Shown here: piece after piece, positions 8,455 through 17,762 of the stretch | Position numbering within the stretch: the stretch's first letter is position 1 | How the letters are laid out: every line of letters begins with the position of its first letter | Source of the DNA: Facklamia sp. 7083-14-GEN3 | Lineage (GTDB): Bacteria; Bacillota; Bacilli; Lactobacillales; Aerococcaceae | Assembly (NCBI RefSeq): GCF_024742075.1 | Contig: NZ_JANSGD010000002.1 | Coordinates: 186,001 to 250,000 of the forward strand | Reading direction: 5' to 3' | Length of the DNA: 64,000 nucleotides | Notes under the pieces: model-generated | Seen by the model: the letters and a program-made list of their open reading frames with translations, nothing else | Database searches by the model: none | What the model was told of the DNA's origin: nothing | Translations under genes and position numbers: made by a program

Positions 8455-9426
8455 ATGTCTATCAAACCCATTTTATTAACTACTTTTTTTTTAATATTTC
8501 TTTTCGGTTGTCAGCAGCAATCATCTTCTCCTCCTGACACTGATAATTCTATAACCACTTCGTCTGAAAGTCTTCAAACAAATCTTGATCTTAATGAAAC
8601 TAGCAATGAAGAAAAAGAGCTAATTAAGAAAACAGAAACTACGTCCTATTCGAGAAACTATGATTCCTATCGTTCAGTTAATGATTTAGTAAACGACTTA
8701 ATAAAAGATTATAATTACCCACCTTCTCGTTTAGGTATTGCCTACTATAATTTCGTCACGAAAGAATCTTACTTTTTAAACGAAAATATCGGTCAATATG
8801 CTGCTTCTACCAATAAAGTTGGAACAGCTGTCCTATACATCCAATTAATTGAAGAGGGAAAGCTTAACTGGCAAAGTAAATTGCCAGCTAGCAGTGATGA
8901 TTTTGCGTCAGGCGCAGGAAAAATTACGAATAATCCCATTCAATCTGAATATGAACTAGAAGAACTGATTGAAAATTTATTAGTATATTCCGATAATACT
9001 GCTTGGAAAATCCTTATGAATTACTATCAAAATAATTTTGGAGACTTTAATCTTAATTTAATTGAAAAATCAGGGGCTAGTCAAAAACCTGATAGCCTCT
9101 ATAACCAATATAATTATGCCACCCCTAATACTTTATTAGGTTATCTAAAACAAATTGCCAAAGAAAAAAAGTATTTACCCCTAATTAAATACATGTCTAA
9201 ATCTGAAAAGAATCAACGCTTTAAACTTTATATTAGAGGTGGTATGGCTACTAAATATGGTCAGTATGATTATTCCTATCATGATACAGGTATCTACTAT
9301 GAGAATGGACGCCCTATCTATGCCCTCGTCCTAATGACAGACGGAATTGGAACAGTGGATCAATTTATGGGGGAACTTAATCTTATTATCAATGAGTGGT
9401 CTCATTTTCAAATGTCTTCTCATTAA
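8455..9426 (+). CDS. Lipoprotein with class A beta-lactamase-like serine hydrolase domain (paralogue 2)
   Basis: 323 residues. ATG at 8449 touches the AGGAG ribosome binding site, so the ATG 6 bases further, at 8455, is chosen. The lipobox LFGC predicts lipidation at Cys19. The stalk is only about 45 residues, against about 145 in the paralogue at 5722. The catalytic landmarks match it: S118-T-N-K121, S179-D-N181 and TKYG at Lys267. The two domains align end to end, so they arose by duplication. A T9 run in the signal-peptide codons (8484-8492) is a possible slippage site. No transpeptidase domain is present. Substrate is unknown. Confidence 0.8.
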   Translation: MSIKPILLTTFFLIFLFGCQQQSSSPPDTDNSITTSSESLQTNLDLNETSNEEKELIKKTETTSYSRNYDSYRSVNDLVNDLIKDYNYPPSRLGIAYYNFVTKESYFLNENIGQYAASTNKVGTAVLYIQLIEEGKLNWQSKLPASSDDFASGAGKITNNPIQSEYELEELIENLLVYSDNTAWKILMNYYQNNFGDFNLNLIEKSGASQKPDSLYNQYNYATPNTLLGYLKQIAKEKKYLPLIKYMSKSEKNQRFKLYIRGGMATKYGQYDYSYHDTGIYYENGRPIYALVLMTDGIGTVDQFMGELNLIINEWSHFQMSSH

Positions 9427-9484
9427 ATAAATTATGAATGAAGGTTGACGATTCCTAGATTTTTTATCTGTTTTCTATTCTCAA

Positions 9485-9513
9485 TTGGAATTGAAAGTAG
9501 ATTTCGTTATAAT
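9485..9513 (+). promoter_or_regulatory. Promoter of the D-Ala-D-Ala carboxypeptidase gene
   Basis: TTGGAA, a 17-base spacer and TATAAT, 61 bases before the ATG at 9574. Confidence 0.7.
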
Positions 9514-9573
9514 ATAAAATAGTTTAATGGCTAGCTTCCATGTTAGTCACACTGATTTAAAGGAGGATACACC

Positions 9574-10812
9574 ATGCATATTTACTCCAAAAAACATCTA
9601 ATTGTCTTTGGAAAGCTAGTCTCACTCATGCTTGTTTGCAACCTTTTCACCCTTCCCATTTTTGCTCAAGTAGAAAATTTGTCAAAATTACCAGATTTAA
9701 CTATGGATATAAATAAAGCCAAGGAATACAAACCAATTCTTATGCCTGAAGATTATCCCGAAGAATTGGCAAGTTTTTTTGATAGTTCTATAAGTTCGCG
9801 ATCATTTCTTGTGGTAGATGTTGACACCGGCCGTATATTAGCACAAAAAGATGCTAACATTCCTTATCCAATAGCATCTATCACCAAAATTCTCACTGCC
9901 TATCTAACTTATCAAGCAATTGAATCAGGCAAATTAGAACTTTCAAGTGAAATTGAAGCACCTAGTGAGCTTACTCAAGTTCTTTCTGATAATCCCGAGC
10001 TAACTAGTACTCCATTAATTGCTGGTGAAAAATATTCAGTGGATGATTTGTTGCACTCCTTGATTATAAAATCAGGTAATGATGCTGCTTCATTACTTAT
10101 GCGAGCGGTTTACGGATCAGAATTGGCTGCCACTCAAGCAATGACTGATCAACTGCACCAATGGGGATTTAATGATTTTAAATTTTATACCACTTCTGGC
10201 GTCCCTAATGAATATATACCTGAAGATTGGCGGGTTTCAGGTTCTACTGCAAGTAACGAAAATACGATGTCTGCTCAGGACTTAGCATTAATGACTAAGT
10301 ATATAATTGAAAAATATCCTCAAATTCTAGAAATCTCTTCGACAATTAATTATACTTTCAAAGAAGGTACCGATTATGAGCAAATCCTTTATACACCTAA
10401 TCCTCTGTTACCCGGACAAGCTTTAGGTCGAGAGGGGATTAATGGTCTAAAAGCCGGTTTAACCGATGCAGCCGGCGATAGTTTTATTGCTACTGGCGAA
10501 GAGGGTGGTCGCGACATTATCGCCTTATCCATGGGAAATTTTATTCAAGAAGATGGAAATTATTCTTCTTCTTATGATCAATTAACACTCATTCTTGATG
10601 CTTTAGCTGAATATCCTGATTTATATCAAAATGAAAACTTACCCTTAAATCAAATCACGCAATCTAAAGTTGAAGAAAAGCTTAACGAAGCTTCTACAGA
10701 TAGTGATGAAGAAAACAATTCTGAAACAATTCAAGAAGAAACTACTTTAGAAAATCGAAGAGACAATCCAATAACTAACTTTATAAAGCGATTATTTGAT
10801 AATTTCAGGTAA
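9574..10812 (+). CDS. dacA: D-alanyl-D-alanine carboxypeptidase, S11 family (DacA/PBP5-like)
   Basis: 412 residues. It trims the terminal D-Ala from peptidoglycan pentapeptides outside the membrane, limiting cross-linking. It has a Sec signal peptide (cleavage near Ala31) and the S11 triad: S102-I-T-K105, S167-G-N169, and K293-A-G295 where KTG is usual. The C terminus ends in an amphipathic segment NPITNFIKRLFDNFR, the type that anchors PBP5-like enzymes in the membrane, after a Glu/Ser-rich linker. GGAGG precedes the start. It is monocistronic, with its own promoter and terminator. A second carboxypeptidase of an unrelated, zinc-dependent family is at 53168-54061. Confidence 0.88.
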   Translation: MHIYSKKHLIVFGKLVSLMLVCNLFTLPIFAQVENLSKLPDLTMDINKAKEYKPILMPEDYPEELASFFDSSISSRSFLVVDVDTGRILAQKDANIPYPIASITKILTAYLTYQAIESGKLELSSEIEAPSELTQVLSDNPELTSTPLIAGEKYSVDDLLHSLIIKSGNDAASLLMRAVYGSELAATQAMTDQLHQWGFNDFKFYTTSGVPNEYIPEDWRVSGSTASNENTMSAQDLALMTKYIIEKYPQILEISSTINYTFKEGTDYEQILYTPNPLLPGQALGREGINGLKAGLTDAAGDSFIATGEEGGRDIIALSMGNFIQEDGNYSSSYDQLTLILDALAEYPDLYQNENLPLNQITQSKVEEKLNEASTDSDEENNSETIQEETTLENRRDNPITNFIKRLFDNFR

Positions 10813-10814
10813 TT

Positions 10815-10852
10815 AAAAAAACAGTTCTCCTTTAAAGGAGAACTGTTTTTTT
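10815..10852. terminator. Bidirectional terminator between dacA and the ABC ATPase gene
   Basis: AACAGTTCTCC pairs perfectly with GGAGAACTGTT, with A-run before and T-run after, so it can end both convergent genes. Confidence 0.9.
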
Positions 10853-11534
10853 AATACTCATCACTATCGGCTTCTTCTAAATTACCATCCACCATTTTAA
10901 AGACTCGATCACATTTTGATATTAGTCGGGTATCGTGCGTGACCATAATAGTCGCTTTAGCTTTTTCTTTAGTCATTTTTGCTAAAATATCGACTACCTC
11001 AAAAGCACGCTCGCTGTCTAAACTGGCTGTTGGTTCATCGGCTAAGATAACAGTTGGATCATGGTAGAGAGCTCGCGCAATCGCTACCCGTTGTCGCTCT
11101 CCACCAGATAAGTCTGAAGGATATTTATTTTTCAACTCCTCTATTCCTAAAGAGTTAAACAATTCTTCTGCATGGTCTTTTTGATAAGATTGATGATTAA
11201 TTTTATCTACTAGGCGCAATTGATCTTTAACTTTTAAAAAGGGAATAAGATTAGAAGCTTGTAAAATAAATCCAATTTCATCAAAGCGTCGTTTGGTTCG
11301 TTTTTTATCACTTAGTCCAGAAAAATCTTCTTCTTTTAAATAGACTTGGCCTTTTGAAGGACTTTGAAGCCCTCCAATAATCGATAATAAAGTACTTTTA
11401 CCAGAACCTGAAGGGCCAATTATGGCAACAAATTCTCCTGGTTCAATCACAAAATTAGTTTGTTTCAAAGCTTGAATTGTTTTGTTCCCATCTTTGAAGC
11501 TTTTCTCAATATTTTTAATTTCTATGGCTTTCAT
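10851..11534 (-). CDS. ABC transporter ATPase (HrtA-like)
   Basis: 227 residues. It powers the partner permease at 11544-12626. Walker A GPSGSGKST is at residues 40-48, the signature LSGGERQRVAIARAL and Walker B VILADEPTA follow, and a switch His is in TIMVTHD. The sequence is of the MacB/LolD/HrtA exporter class. It starts 9 bases after the permease stop, so they form one operon. Pairing with an HrtB-like four-helix permease suggests haem or another toxic amphiphile is expelled; substrate is inferred from permease resemblance only. Confidence 0.88.
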   Translation of the reverse strand: MKAIEIKNIEKSFKDGNKTIQALKQTNFVIEPGEFVAIIGPSGSGKSTLLSIIGGLQSPSKGQVYLKEEDFSGLSDKKRTKRRFDEIGFILQASNLIPFLKVKDQLRLVDKINHQSYQKDHAEELFNSLGIEELKNKYPSDLSGGERQRVAIARALYHDPTVILADEPTASLDSERAFEVVDILAKMTKEKAKATIMVTHDTRLISKCDRVFKMVDGNLEEADSDEY

Positions 11535-11543
11535 GTTTACCTC

Positions 11544-12626
11544 CTAAGATATAGCTTGACTTGGATCAATGCGCACAATTTGTCTAACTGAAAGTAAACC
11601 ACCTAAAACCGCAAAGACAATCATCAAGACCATTGTAATTCCAATTAATTCCCATGAAAAAGCAAAAGGAACTTTAGCGGGTAAATAGAAGGCTGTTAAA
11701 AGAGTAAATAACAAGCCAAGCAAGGTTCCAATGACCGCCATAATTAATGTTTGGTAGACTACTGAACTACCAATAAAGAAGCTTGAAATACCTTGTGCTT
11801 TCATAACACCGAAAATTCTAATTTTTTGTACAGTCAGTACATAAATAAAAATTCCTACAACAATCGCTGCGATGACAATCAGAAAAACAATAATCATTGT
11901 AAAGGTTAAATTTTGCGCTTGGTAACCAGGTAGTTTTTCAATAAAATCATCAATTTCAAAAAGCTGAAGATTATCCTTATTTTTCAACTCTTTAGTCACA
12001 TCTTGATCTCTTATTAAAAGAGCCGAATACTTGCCTTGAGCTCCACGCATCCCCATTAATTCTTGGGACGTGTTGATAGTGGAGTAAAGGATTGGGGAAA
12101 CACTTAGCATTTGGTCTCCTGTAAATCCGACTAGTTCCAAAGTCTGATCTTTTCCTACTAATTCAATGGTATCTCCTATTTCAAATCCATAAACTTCTTT
12201 TAACGTAGAAGTCGCAATAACTTGATAATCCTCAGTGATTTTCTTACCTTCTAGAACCTCTGGTTGAGCTAAACCATCTTCTTGGTTGCCTATTAAAGTT
12301 AAGGATAACCGCTGGTCCTCATCCTCAACTTCAGGCTCCTTGGTTTGGGCCACTAAGGATAAAATACTCACCCCTTCAAAATCAATGGCCTCAACATCTT
12401 CTAACCAATCGTCATTAATAACTGATGCATTAATACGACCATTTGCTTCGGATGACAAGACAATTTGATCAGCCTCCCAAAGATCTATAGCAGATCGGTT
12501 GGCTTGCCCTAAGCCAAATGCTAATCCCGTTAAGAAAAAAACTAAGTAACCTAATAATGCTAGAACTAAAATAATCATACCGTATCTAGCTTTTGAATGT
12601 ATGATTTCTTTCCATGCTAAAAACAT
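11544..12626 (-). CDS. ABC transporter permease, FtsX/MacB type (HrtB-like)
   Basis: 360 residues. One N-terminal membrane helix (~residues 15-40) is followed by a ~190-residue extracellular domain, then three C-terminal helices: the four-helix MacB/FtsX layout. The first 45 residues (AWKEIIHSKARYGMIILVLALL) and the end (VRIDPSQAI) resemble staphylococcal HrtB, which with HrtA detoxifies haem. Related families (DevC, bacteriocin-immunity exporters) share this layout, so the substrate is uncertain. GAGGAGG precedes the start and TATAAT lies at 12652-12657. No linked sensor kinase or TetR-type regulator is present. Confidence 0.8.
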   Translation of the reverse strand: MFLAWKEIIHSKARYGMIILVLALLGYLVFFLTGLAFGLGQANRSAIDLWEADQIVLSSEANGRINASVINDDWLEDVEAIDFEGVSILSLVAQTKEPEVEDEDQRLSLTLIGNQEDGLAQPEVLEGKKITEDYQVIATSTLKEVYGFEIGDTIELVGKDQTLELVGFTGDQMLSVSPILYSTINTSQELMGMRGAQGKYSALLIRDQDVTKELKNKDNLQLFEIDDFIEKLPGYQAQNLTFTMIIVFLIVIAAIVVGIFIYVLTVQKIRIFGVMKAQGISSFFIGSSVVYQTLIMAVIGTLLGLLFTLLTAFYLPAKVPFAFSWELIGITMVLMIVFAVLGGLLSVRQIVRIDPSQAIS

Positions 12627-12723
12627 TTTTCTACCTCCTCAAATGAAATCTATTATACAAGACGACTAAGATAATAGCTAATAATTGACCTCCATATCAC
12701 AATATATTTTTTGGACTAAAAAA

Positions 12724-12783
12724 ACACTTAGTCTCAAATTTGTCTATAAATGACTAATAAAGACAATCTGAGAGATAAGTGTT
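12724..12783 (-). terminator. Terminator of thrS
   Basis: On the minus strand ACACTTA and TAAGTGT form the base of a long imperfect hairpin with an inner TTGTCT/AGACAA stem, followed by seven T. It begins 16 bases past the thrS stop. Confidence 0.7.
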
Positions 12784-12798
12784 TATATTTATATGTTT

Positions 12799-14739
12799 TT
12801 ATTTTTTCGATTTATTATTAATATCAGCTAGAATCATTGCAATGAAATCTTCAACTGAAACCGACTCTGAATTTTCTTGACCGTAGCGACGAACATTGAC
12901 ACTGCCCGATTCAACTTCTTGGTCACCAATTACTAATTGGTAAGGAACTTTGGAAGTTTGAGCAGAACGAATCTTATAACCTAGTTTTTCATTTCGCAAG
13001 TCCATTTCAACTCGAACGCCAACATTTCTCAAAGCATGATAGATTTCTTCAACTTTTTCACCGTGTGCTTCGAGATTGACTGGTAAAAGAACAACTTGAA
13101 TTGGAGCTAACCAAGTAGGGAAGGCTCCCTTGTACTCTTCAATTAAGTAGGCAACAAAACGTTCCATAGTTGAAACAACACCTCGGTGGATGACAACCGG
13201 ACGGTGGTCATTTTGACCATCTTCCCCCACATATGTCAAATCAAAGCGTTCTGGAAGTAAAAAGTCTAATTGTACTGTGGACATGGTTTCTTCTAAGCCG
13301 ATAGCTGTTTTAAACTGAACATCTAACTTAGGTCCATAGAAGGCTGCCTCTCCTTCCGCTTCAAAGTAATCTAATTCTAATTCATCCATGCCTTCTTTCA
13401 GCATAGCTTGTGCTTTTTCCCACATGTCATCATCATCAAAGTATTTCTCAGTATCCTCAGGATCACGATATGATAAACGATAACGATAATCTGTAATGCC
13501 AAAGTCATCATATACTTCGGATATTAACTGTATCACACGCTTGAACTCTTCTTTAATTTGATCAGGGCGAACGAAAATATGCGCATCATTTAGTGTCATT
13601 TCACGAACACGTTGCAAGCCTGATAAAGCACCTGATTTTTCATAACGATGCATCATCCCTAATTCGGCAATCCGAATAGGTAATTCACGATAGGAATGCA
13701 CATCATCTTTATAAATCATCATATGGTGTGGACAGTTCATTGGTCTTAGAACAAGCATCTCACCGTCACCCATGTCCATAGGGGGGAACATATCATCTTG
13801 ATAATGGTCCCAGTGTCCAGAGGTCTTATAAAGATCCGTTTTAGCCATAATTGGCGTGTAAACATGCTGATAGCCCAATGAAATTTCCTTATCGGTAATG
13901 TAACGTTCAATGGTACGACGGATAGTTGCTCCATTAGGTAACCAGAAAGGTAATCCTGAACCCGCTTCTGGACTAATCATAAAAATATTTAACTCTTTAC
14001 CTAACTTACGGTGGTCGCGCTCCTTAGCCTCTTCACGTAACCTTAAGAACTCATCTAGATCTTCTTGTTTGAAGAATGCTGTTCCATAAACTCTTTGCAT
14101 CATCTTATTATCGGAATTTCCACGCCAATAAGCCCCAGCGAGTGATAGAAGTTTAAAAGTTTTAATCTTACCGGTTGAAGGCACATGAATTCCACGGCAT
14201 AAATCAGTAAAATCTTCTTGCGTATAGACGGTAATAATTTCATCTTCAGGTAGATCATTAATTAATTCTTGCTTATACGGATCTTCTTTAAAAATATCTA
14301 AAGCTTCCTGACGTGATACGACCCGCCGTTCTATTGGATAATTGGCTGAAATAATTTTTTTCATTTCCTTTTCAATCTTAGGTAATTCATCTTCCGTGAT
14401 GGGCTCTGGTTTGTCAGTATCATAATAGAAACCTGAATCAATAGCAGGTCCTACACCAAAGTGAATACCTGGATACAAACGTGTCATAGCATGCGCCATT
14501 AAGTGAGCAGTTGAGTGGCGCATAATTTGAAGTGCTTCATCACTTTTATTAGTGATAATTTCAATTGACCCATCCTTTTCAATCGGTCGATTATGATCAA
14601 TAATCTCACCTTCAAACTTTCCTGCTAAGGTTGCTTTAGCTAGGGAACGTGAAATAGATTCTGCTACTTGCATAGGGGTAATTCCTGATTGGTATTCTCT
14701 TACTGCACCATCTGGTAAAGTTAAATGAATTGTTGACAT
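12799..14739 (-). CDS. thrS: Threonyl-tRNA synthetase
   Basis: 646 residues, the full bacterial length. It charges tRNA-Thr with threonine. Domains in order: TGS (~1-62), the second additional/editing domain with the [10 protein letters not shown] zinc-binding motif (~85-230), the class II catalytic core (motif 1 near [12 protein letters not shown], motif 2 with the NCPHHMMIY zinc/substrate site and [15 protein letters not shown], motif 3 [11 protein letters not shown]), and a C-terminal anticodon-binding domain. A longer frame from 14787 would start inside the T-box terminator; ATG at 14739 has GGAGGAGG upstream. Expression should rise when uncharged tRNA-Thr accumulates, through the leader at 14779-15022. 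Confidence 0.96.
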   Translation of the reverse strand: MSTIHLTLPDGAVREYQSGITPMQVAESISRSLAKATLAGKFEGEIIDHNRPIEKDGSIEIITNKSDEALQIMRHSTAHLMAHAMTRLYPGIHFGVGPAIDSGFYYDTDKPEPITEDELPKIEKEMKKIISANYPIERRVVSRQEALDIFKEDPYKQELINDLPEDEIITVYTQEDFTDLCRGIHVPSTGKIKTFKLLSLAGAYWRGNSDNKMMQRVYGTAFFKQEDLDEFLRLREEAKERDHRKLGKELNIFMISPEAGSGLPFWLPNGATIRRTIERYITDKEISLGYQHVYTPIMAKTDLYKTSGHWDHYQDDMFPPMDMGDGEMLVLRPMNCPHHMMIYKDDVHSYRELPIRIAELGMMHRYEKSGALSGLQRVREMTLNDAHIFVRPDQIKEEFKRVIQLISEVYDDFGITDYRYRLSYRDPEDTEKYFDDDDMWEKAQAMLKEGMDELELDYFEAEGEAAFYGPKLDVQFKTAIGLEETMSTVQLDFLLPERFDLTYVGEDGQNDHRPVVIHRGVVSTMERFVAYLIEEYKGAFPTWLAPIQVVLLPVNLEAHGEKVEEIYHALRNVGVRVEMDLRNEKLGYKIRSAQTSKVPYQLVIGDQEVESGSVNVRRYGQENSESVSVEDFIAMILADINNKSKK

Positions 14740-14778
14740 ATATTTTTCCTCCTCCGTACTATTGAAACTTAAAACAAA

Positions 14779-14812
14779 ACGTCCCATTGGCTAGTAATAG
14801 CCAATGGGACGT
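14779..14812 (-). terminator. T-box terminator hairpin of thrS
   Basis: ACGTCCCATTGGCTA pairs with TAGCCAATGGGACGT, followed on the minus strand by TTTGTTTT. It competes with the antiterminator formed with the T-box sequence just upstream. Confidence 0.88.
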
Positions 14813-15022
14813 GTATTCGACGTGGTTCCACCCAAGTTCATTATCTAATCGATAATCTTGTAGAGTTAACGCCTCCGACGTCTCGACTTACCACTCATGC
14901 TTAGGTCGAGCTTTTAAGAAGGGGTAAAGCTAATTATCATTAAGGTCTTCCAGCAAACGACCTCTCTCTTGAAATGAGGGAATTAAACTCCATGACTTCT
15001 CATTAATTTCTTATCTTGAGTT
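14779..15022 (-). promoter_or_regulatory. T-box leader of thrS
   Basis: About 245 transcribed bases between promoter and thrS. Reading the minus strand, the conserved T-box GGGTGGAACCACG lies at 14821-14833 and is followed by the terminator hairpin. The 5' half has Stem I-like features: AGAGAGGTCG, GCTGGAAGACC. A possible Thr specifier is ACC at 14923-14925. Binding of uncharged tRNA-Thr would stabilise the antiterminator. The specifier assignment is by eye, without a folded model. This is also what fills the gene-free stretch 14740-15060. Confidence 0.88.
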
Positions 15023-15028
15023 AGATTT

Positions 15029-15057
15029 ATTAAACCATCAATTTCAAAAAATTGCAA
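15029..15057 (-). promoter_or_regulatory. Promoter of thrS leader
   Basis: TTGCAA, a 17-base spacer and TTTAAT on the minus strand, placed just after the 67-residue gene that ends at 15061. Confidence 0.7.
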
Positions 15058-15060
15058 GAA

Positions 15061-15264
15061 TTAGTTTCTTAATTGCATCAATCTGCCTATCCCAGTTAAA
15101 TTAGCTAAAATACCTAAAACCATAGGAAACAATAAGATCGTTTGTTTCTCCACAAAGTAATAAAGTCCTGCTACAGTTACTTGAATAATCAGTGAAATAA
15201 CTAAGACTAACAGTATAAACCGTTGCTCTTTTTTAAAGTCTGTTGAATTGAATCCATTTCTCAT
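15061..15264 (-). CDS. Small two-helix membrane protein, unknown function
   Basis: 67 residues, not recognised. It has a charged N terminus (NSTDFKKEQR), two hydrophobic helices (~residues 16-36 and 42-60) joined by YFVEKQ, and a basic C terminus, so it is probably an inner-membrane hairpin. It begins 25 bases after dnaI, in the same direction, with a usable AGAGAGGAAA ribosome binding site. It is likely the last gene of the mutM-dnaI run. The thrS promoter begins immediately after its stop. Confidence 0.6.
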   Translation of the reverse strand: MRNGFNSTDFKKEQRFILLVLVISLIIQVTVAGLYYFVEKQTILLFPMVLGILANLTGIGRLMQLRN

Positions 15265-15289
15265 ACATCGATTTCCTCTCTTTAATAAA

Positions 15290-16219
15290 TTAGCGGTCAG
15301 ATAAACGACGGTTCTCTCCTGTCAGTTGCCATTCCTTAGTTAAAAATTTGATTCTTTCCATAATTCTTGCTGCTTTAGTTACATCGGAAGCATTGCGACT
15401 AGACGCTAAATGGACTTCTAACTCTGCCATCGTAAAATTCGAAGTAAAAAATGTCGGTAAAGACTCTTTCATCCGATGTTCTAGAACAACACCTAATAAA
15501 TCATCTCTTAACCAAGCCGAATTCGACTCCGCCCCAATATCATCGATAATCAGAATTGGTTTCTTCTTAATTTGTTCCAGCATTATAAATAACTGATTAT
15601 CTTGCCCAATCAAAGCTTTCATTTCAGTCGTAAAGGTTGGGTAATGAATCATCGACACTTGATAACCCAAACTAGCTAGAGCATTAGCTAAAGCTCCTAA
15701 TAGATATGTTTTTCCAACACCAAAAGGTCCGGAAATGTACATCCCTCTTGCTTGCCGAAGATTGACTTTAATATCTTCAATAAAAGTTGTGACTGCTTCC
15801 ATCAATATTAATCGCTGTGGACTGGTTAAGTCGTAATCTTCAAGCTTTGCTCTTTGCACATCCAGTGCCATCATCCGATTATCAATTAAAGCAGCTGCTT
15901 TTCTTTGAGCCTGTTGATGTAAATAACTTTGAGTGGGAACATACGTGACATCTATATAGTTATAATTAATAAATAATTCCGGTGTAAAACCAGGGTTTTG
16001 CCCTTCTTTACCTGCTTCCATGGCTTCTTTTTCCATCCTATACTCATTGAGTTTAGACAAAGAATTCATAATCATTTCTTGTGAAATTTTTTCTTGATTG
16101 GCATTGATAAAATCCTTAATAGCAGGATAGTTGAGAAGCACTCTTGTCATTTCTTGACTTGAAGCAGATTGGGGTATTTGATTTTCAAAGTCTTTCATCA
16201 CCTGTTTGATGGATTGCAT
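15290..16219 (-). CDS. dnaI: Primosomal protein DnaI (helicase loader)
   Basis: 309 residues. It is an AAA+ ATPase that loads the replicative helicase DnaC onto DNA with DnaB and DnaD. The N-terminal ~130 residues are the helicase-interacting region. The ATPase domain has Walker A GPFGVGKTYLLG (~residue 167), Walker B ILIIDDIGAE and a sensor-1 FFTSNFTM. It starts one base after dnaB ends, so translation is coupled. The order nrdR-dnaB-dnaI is conserved in Bacilli. Confidence 0.93.
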   Translation of the reverse strand: MQSIKQVMKDFENQIPQSASSQEMTRVLLNYPAIKDFINANQEKISQEMIMNSLSKLNEYRMEKEAMEAGKEGQNPGFTPELFINYNYIDVTYVPTQSYLHQQAQRKAAALIDNRMMALDVQRAKLEDYDLTSPQRLILMEAVTTFIEDIKVNLRQARGMYISGPFGVGKTYLLGALANALASLGYQVSMIHYPTFTTEMKALIGQDNQLFIMLEQIKKKPILIIDDIGAESNSAWLRDDLLGVVLEHRMKESLPTFFTSNFTMAELEVHLASSRNASDVTKAARIMERIKFLTKEWQLTGENRRLSDR

Positions 16220-16220
16220 C

Positions 16221-17762
16221 TTAATCTTCCCCCTTATTTAATAAATTCTCTAGTCTTTTACGAATTTCTTCTTCTTTTAATTGTGACGAAGGTTTGACCT
16301 CGATATCTTTTAAATCTTCATCTATCTGATTGGACGATGGATTCTTGTCATTGATTAAAAGTTGTCTTGTACTATCATTTTCATGAGACCTTGATTTTAT
16401 ATTTTGCTGTTCCTTCAACCAACTGGGAACCAACTCTTGATACTTGTTGTTGTTAGACCAAGTATTTTTTGATGATTGGACTTTTTTCTTATTTTTTATA
16501 TTATTTTGTTTTTCTTTAAAAAGACGCTGCTTATGTAAAAATTCTAAGGCCTCTGCAGGGGTGGATAATCCTTCTTTTTGCCACTCATTAGCCAATCGAT
16601 TCGATCTACCTTTTTCAAAATTCGCATGCCCTTCCATCACAATTAAATAATATACTAAAAAATTCAATACAGCTTCCGGTAGACTTGATTTTTCAAGTAA
16701 TTCTTTTAAATAATAGTGCTCAGAACTCGTAGCAAATCCGCCCGCTTCTTCTTTGACTTGACTTAAAAATTCATTTGGATTCATTTGCTGACAAATAAGT
16801 ATGATTTCAATTTCTTGATCCGTAAAGTTTGGATAGTTGGTTCTTAAATCATTTTTCAAATTAGCAAATTCTTCATGACTTTGTTTGATTGACTGATCGT
16901 CTTTTTGGTCATGCCCTTGGCGCTTCTTGAAGTATTGATGTTTTGCTGCATAAGTTCTTAACAATTCAAGATCGATTTGTTGCGTAACTGGACTTTGAGC
17001 GAGTTTTACGACTTGAGCCATAGCCTCTTCTTCCAATCCATAAAATTGACTTAAGCTAGCTACTTGTGTCAAAACAGCTTGACTTAAAACTTCTTTACTG
17101 ACCTGCTTACTAGATAATATTTGGTAAAAGAAAGTTAAATCAAATGTTTCTTGAAAAGTATCCTCATTTAGCTCAAAAGTTGAGTACTGGTCCTGGAATT
17201 GCACTCCTTCTGTAGCTTCTTCTACTTCACTTCGATGAAAGTTTTCGTTTTTAGAACTTATAACTTCAGAAAATGGCAAAGTGATTTCACTTAGTTCTGT
17301 CTGCCCTAAATCTTCTTTTTTCCACAGACGAATCAAGCCATAGTATGACTCATCTCCTATTTGATTAAATAAAGCCAACGATAATTGCGGATGTTTAAAA
17401 AAATGTTCTACTGATAAAGGCATCTGCATTTCATAAAAAATAGTTTGCCGTGTATAATCATCATGTGACTTTTCATCTCGATAAGTCCTTATTAGGTTCA
17501 CAGCTTCTAAATGAATGCGTGCTTGATTAAAATCTCCTATGCCCATATTAAGAATAGGTAATAAGCGAGAATGCATCATCCGATAGGTCCAATTAAGTTT
17601 TTCTCTCGGTTGATGAGCCAAAGTTAAATATAAGCCGACTGCATCGGTTCCAATAATCGGTTGATAAAGTTGAGTTAAACATTGCAGTTGCTGAAACGAT
17701 AAAGGTAGACCTAATTTGACTTGATAAGGTTGATAGGGATTAATTTGTAAGACCATGATCAT
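16221..17762 (-). CDS. dnaB: Replication initiation and membrane attachment protein DnaB
   Basis: 513 residues. It is the Gram-positive co-loader of the replicative helicase, not the helicase itself. The N-terminal domain (INPYQPYQVKLG... LTQLYQPIIGTDAVGLYLTL) is the winged-helix DnaB/DnaD-type region. A DnaD-like C-terminal helical domain lies near residues 300-400 (NDLRTNYPNFTDQEIEIIL), followed by a low-complexity Lys/Asn/Ser tail. The start overlaps the end of nrdR by 23 bases; ATG at 17756 is an equally possible start. No clear ribosome binding site is visible, so translational coupling to nrdR is likely. Confidence 0.9.
   Translation of the reverse strand: MIMVLQINPYQPYQVKLGLPLSFQQLQCLTQLYQPIIGTDAVGLYLTLAHQPREKLNWTYRMMHSRLLPILNMGIGDFNQARIHLEAVNLIRTYRDEKSHDDYTRQTIFYEMQMPLSVEHFFKHPQLSLALFNQIGDESYYGLIRLWKKEDLGQTELSEITLPFSEVISSKNENFHRSEVEEATEGVQFQDQYSTFELNEDTFQETFDLTFFYQILSSKQVSKEVLSQAVLTQVASLSQFYGLEEEAMAQVVKLAQSPVTQQIDLELLRTYAAKHQYFKKRQGHDQKDDQSIKQSHEEFANLKNDLRTNYPNFTDQEIEIILICQQMNPNEFLSQVKEEAGGFATSSEHYYLKELLEKSSLPEAVLNFLVYYLIVMEGHANFEKGRSNRLANEWQKEGLSTPAEALEFLHKQRLFKEKQNNIKNKKKVQSSKNTWSNNNKYQELVPSWLKEQQNIKSRSHENDSTRQLLINDKNPSSNQIDEDLKDIEVKPSSQLKEEEIRKRLENLLNKGED

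Noticed and set aside
5722-9426. Calling the two lipoproteins beta-lactamase resistance genes
   Set aside because: The fold motifs are present, but the third motif is KYG and an Omega-loop Glu was not identified; the sequence does not support drug hydrolysis.
14740-14787. N-terminal extension of thrS
   Set aside because: It would begin in the T-box terminator stem and lacks a ribosome binding site; ATG at 14739 has GGAGGAGG and gives the family length.
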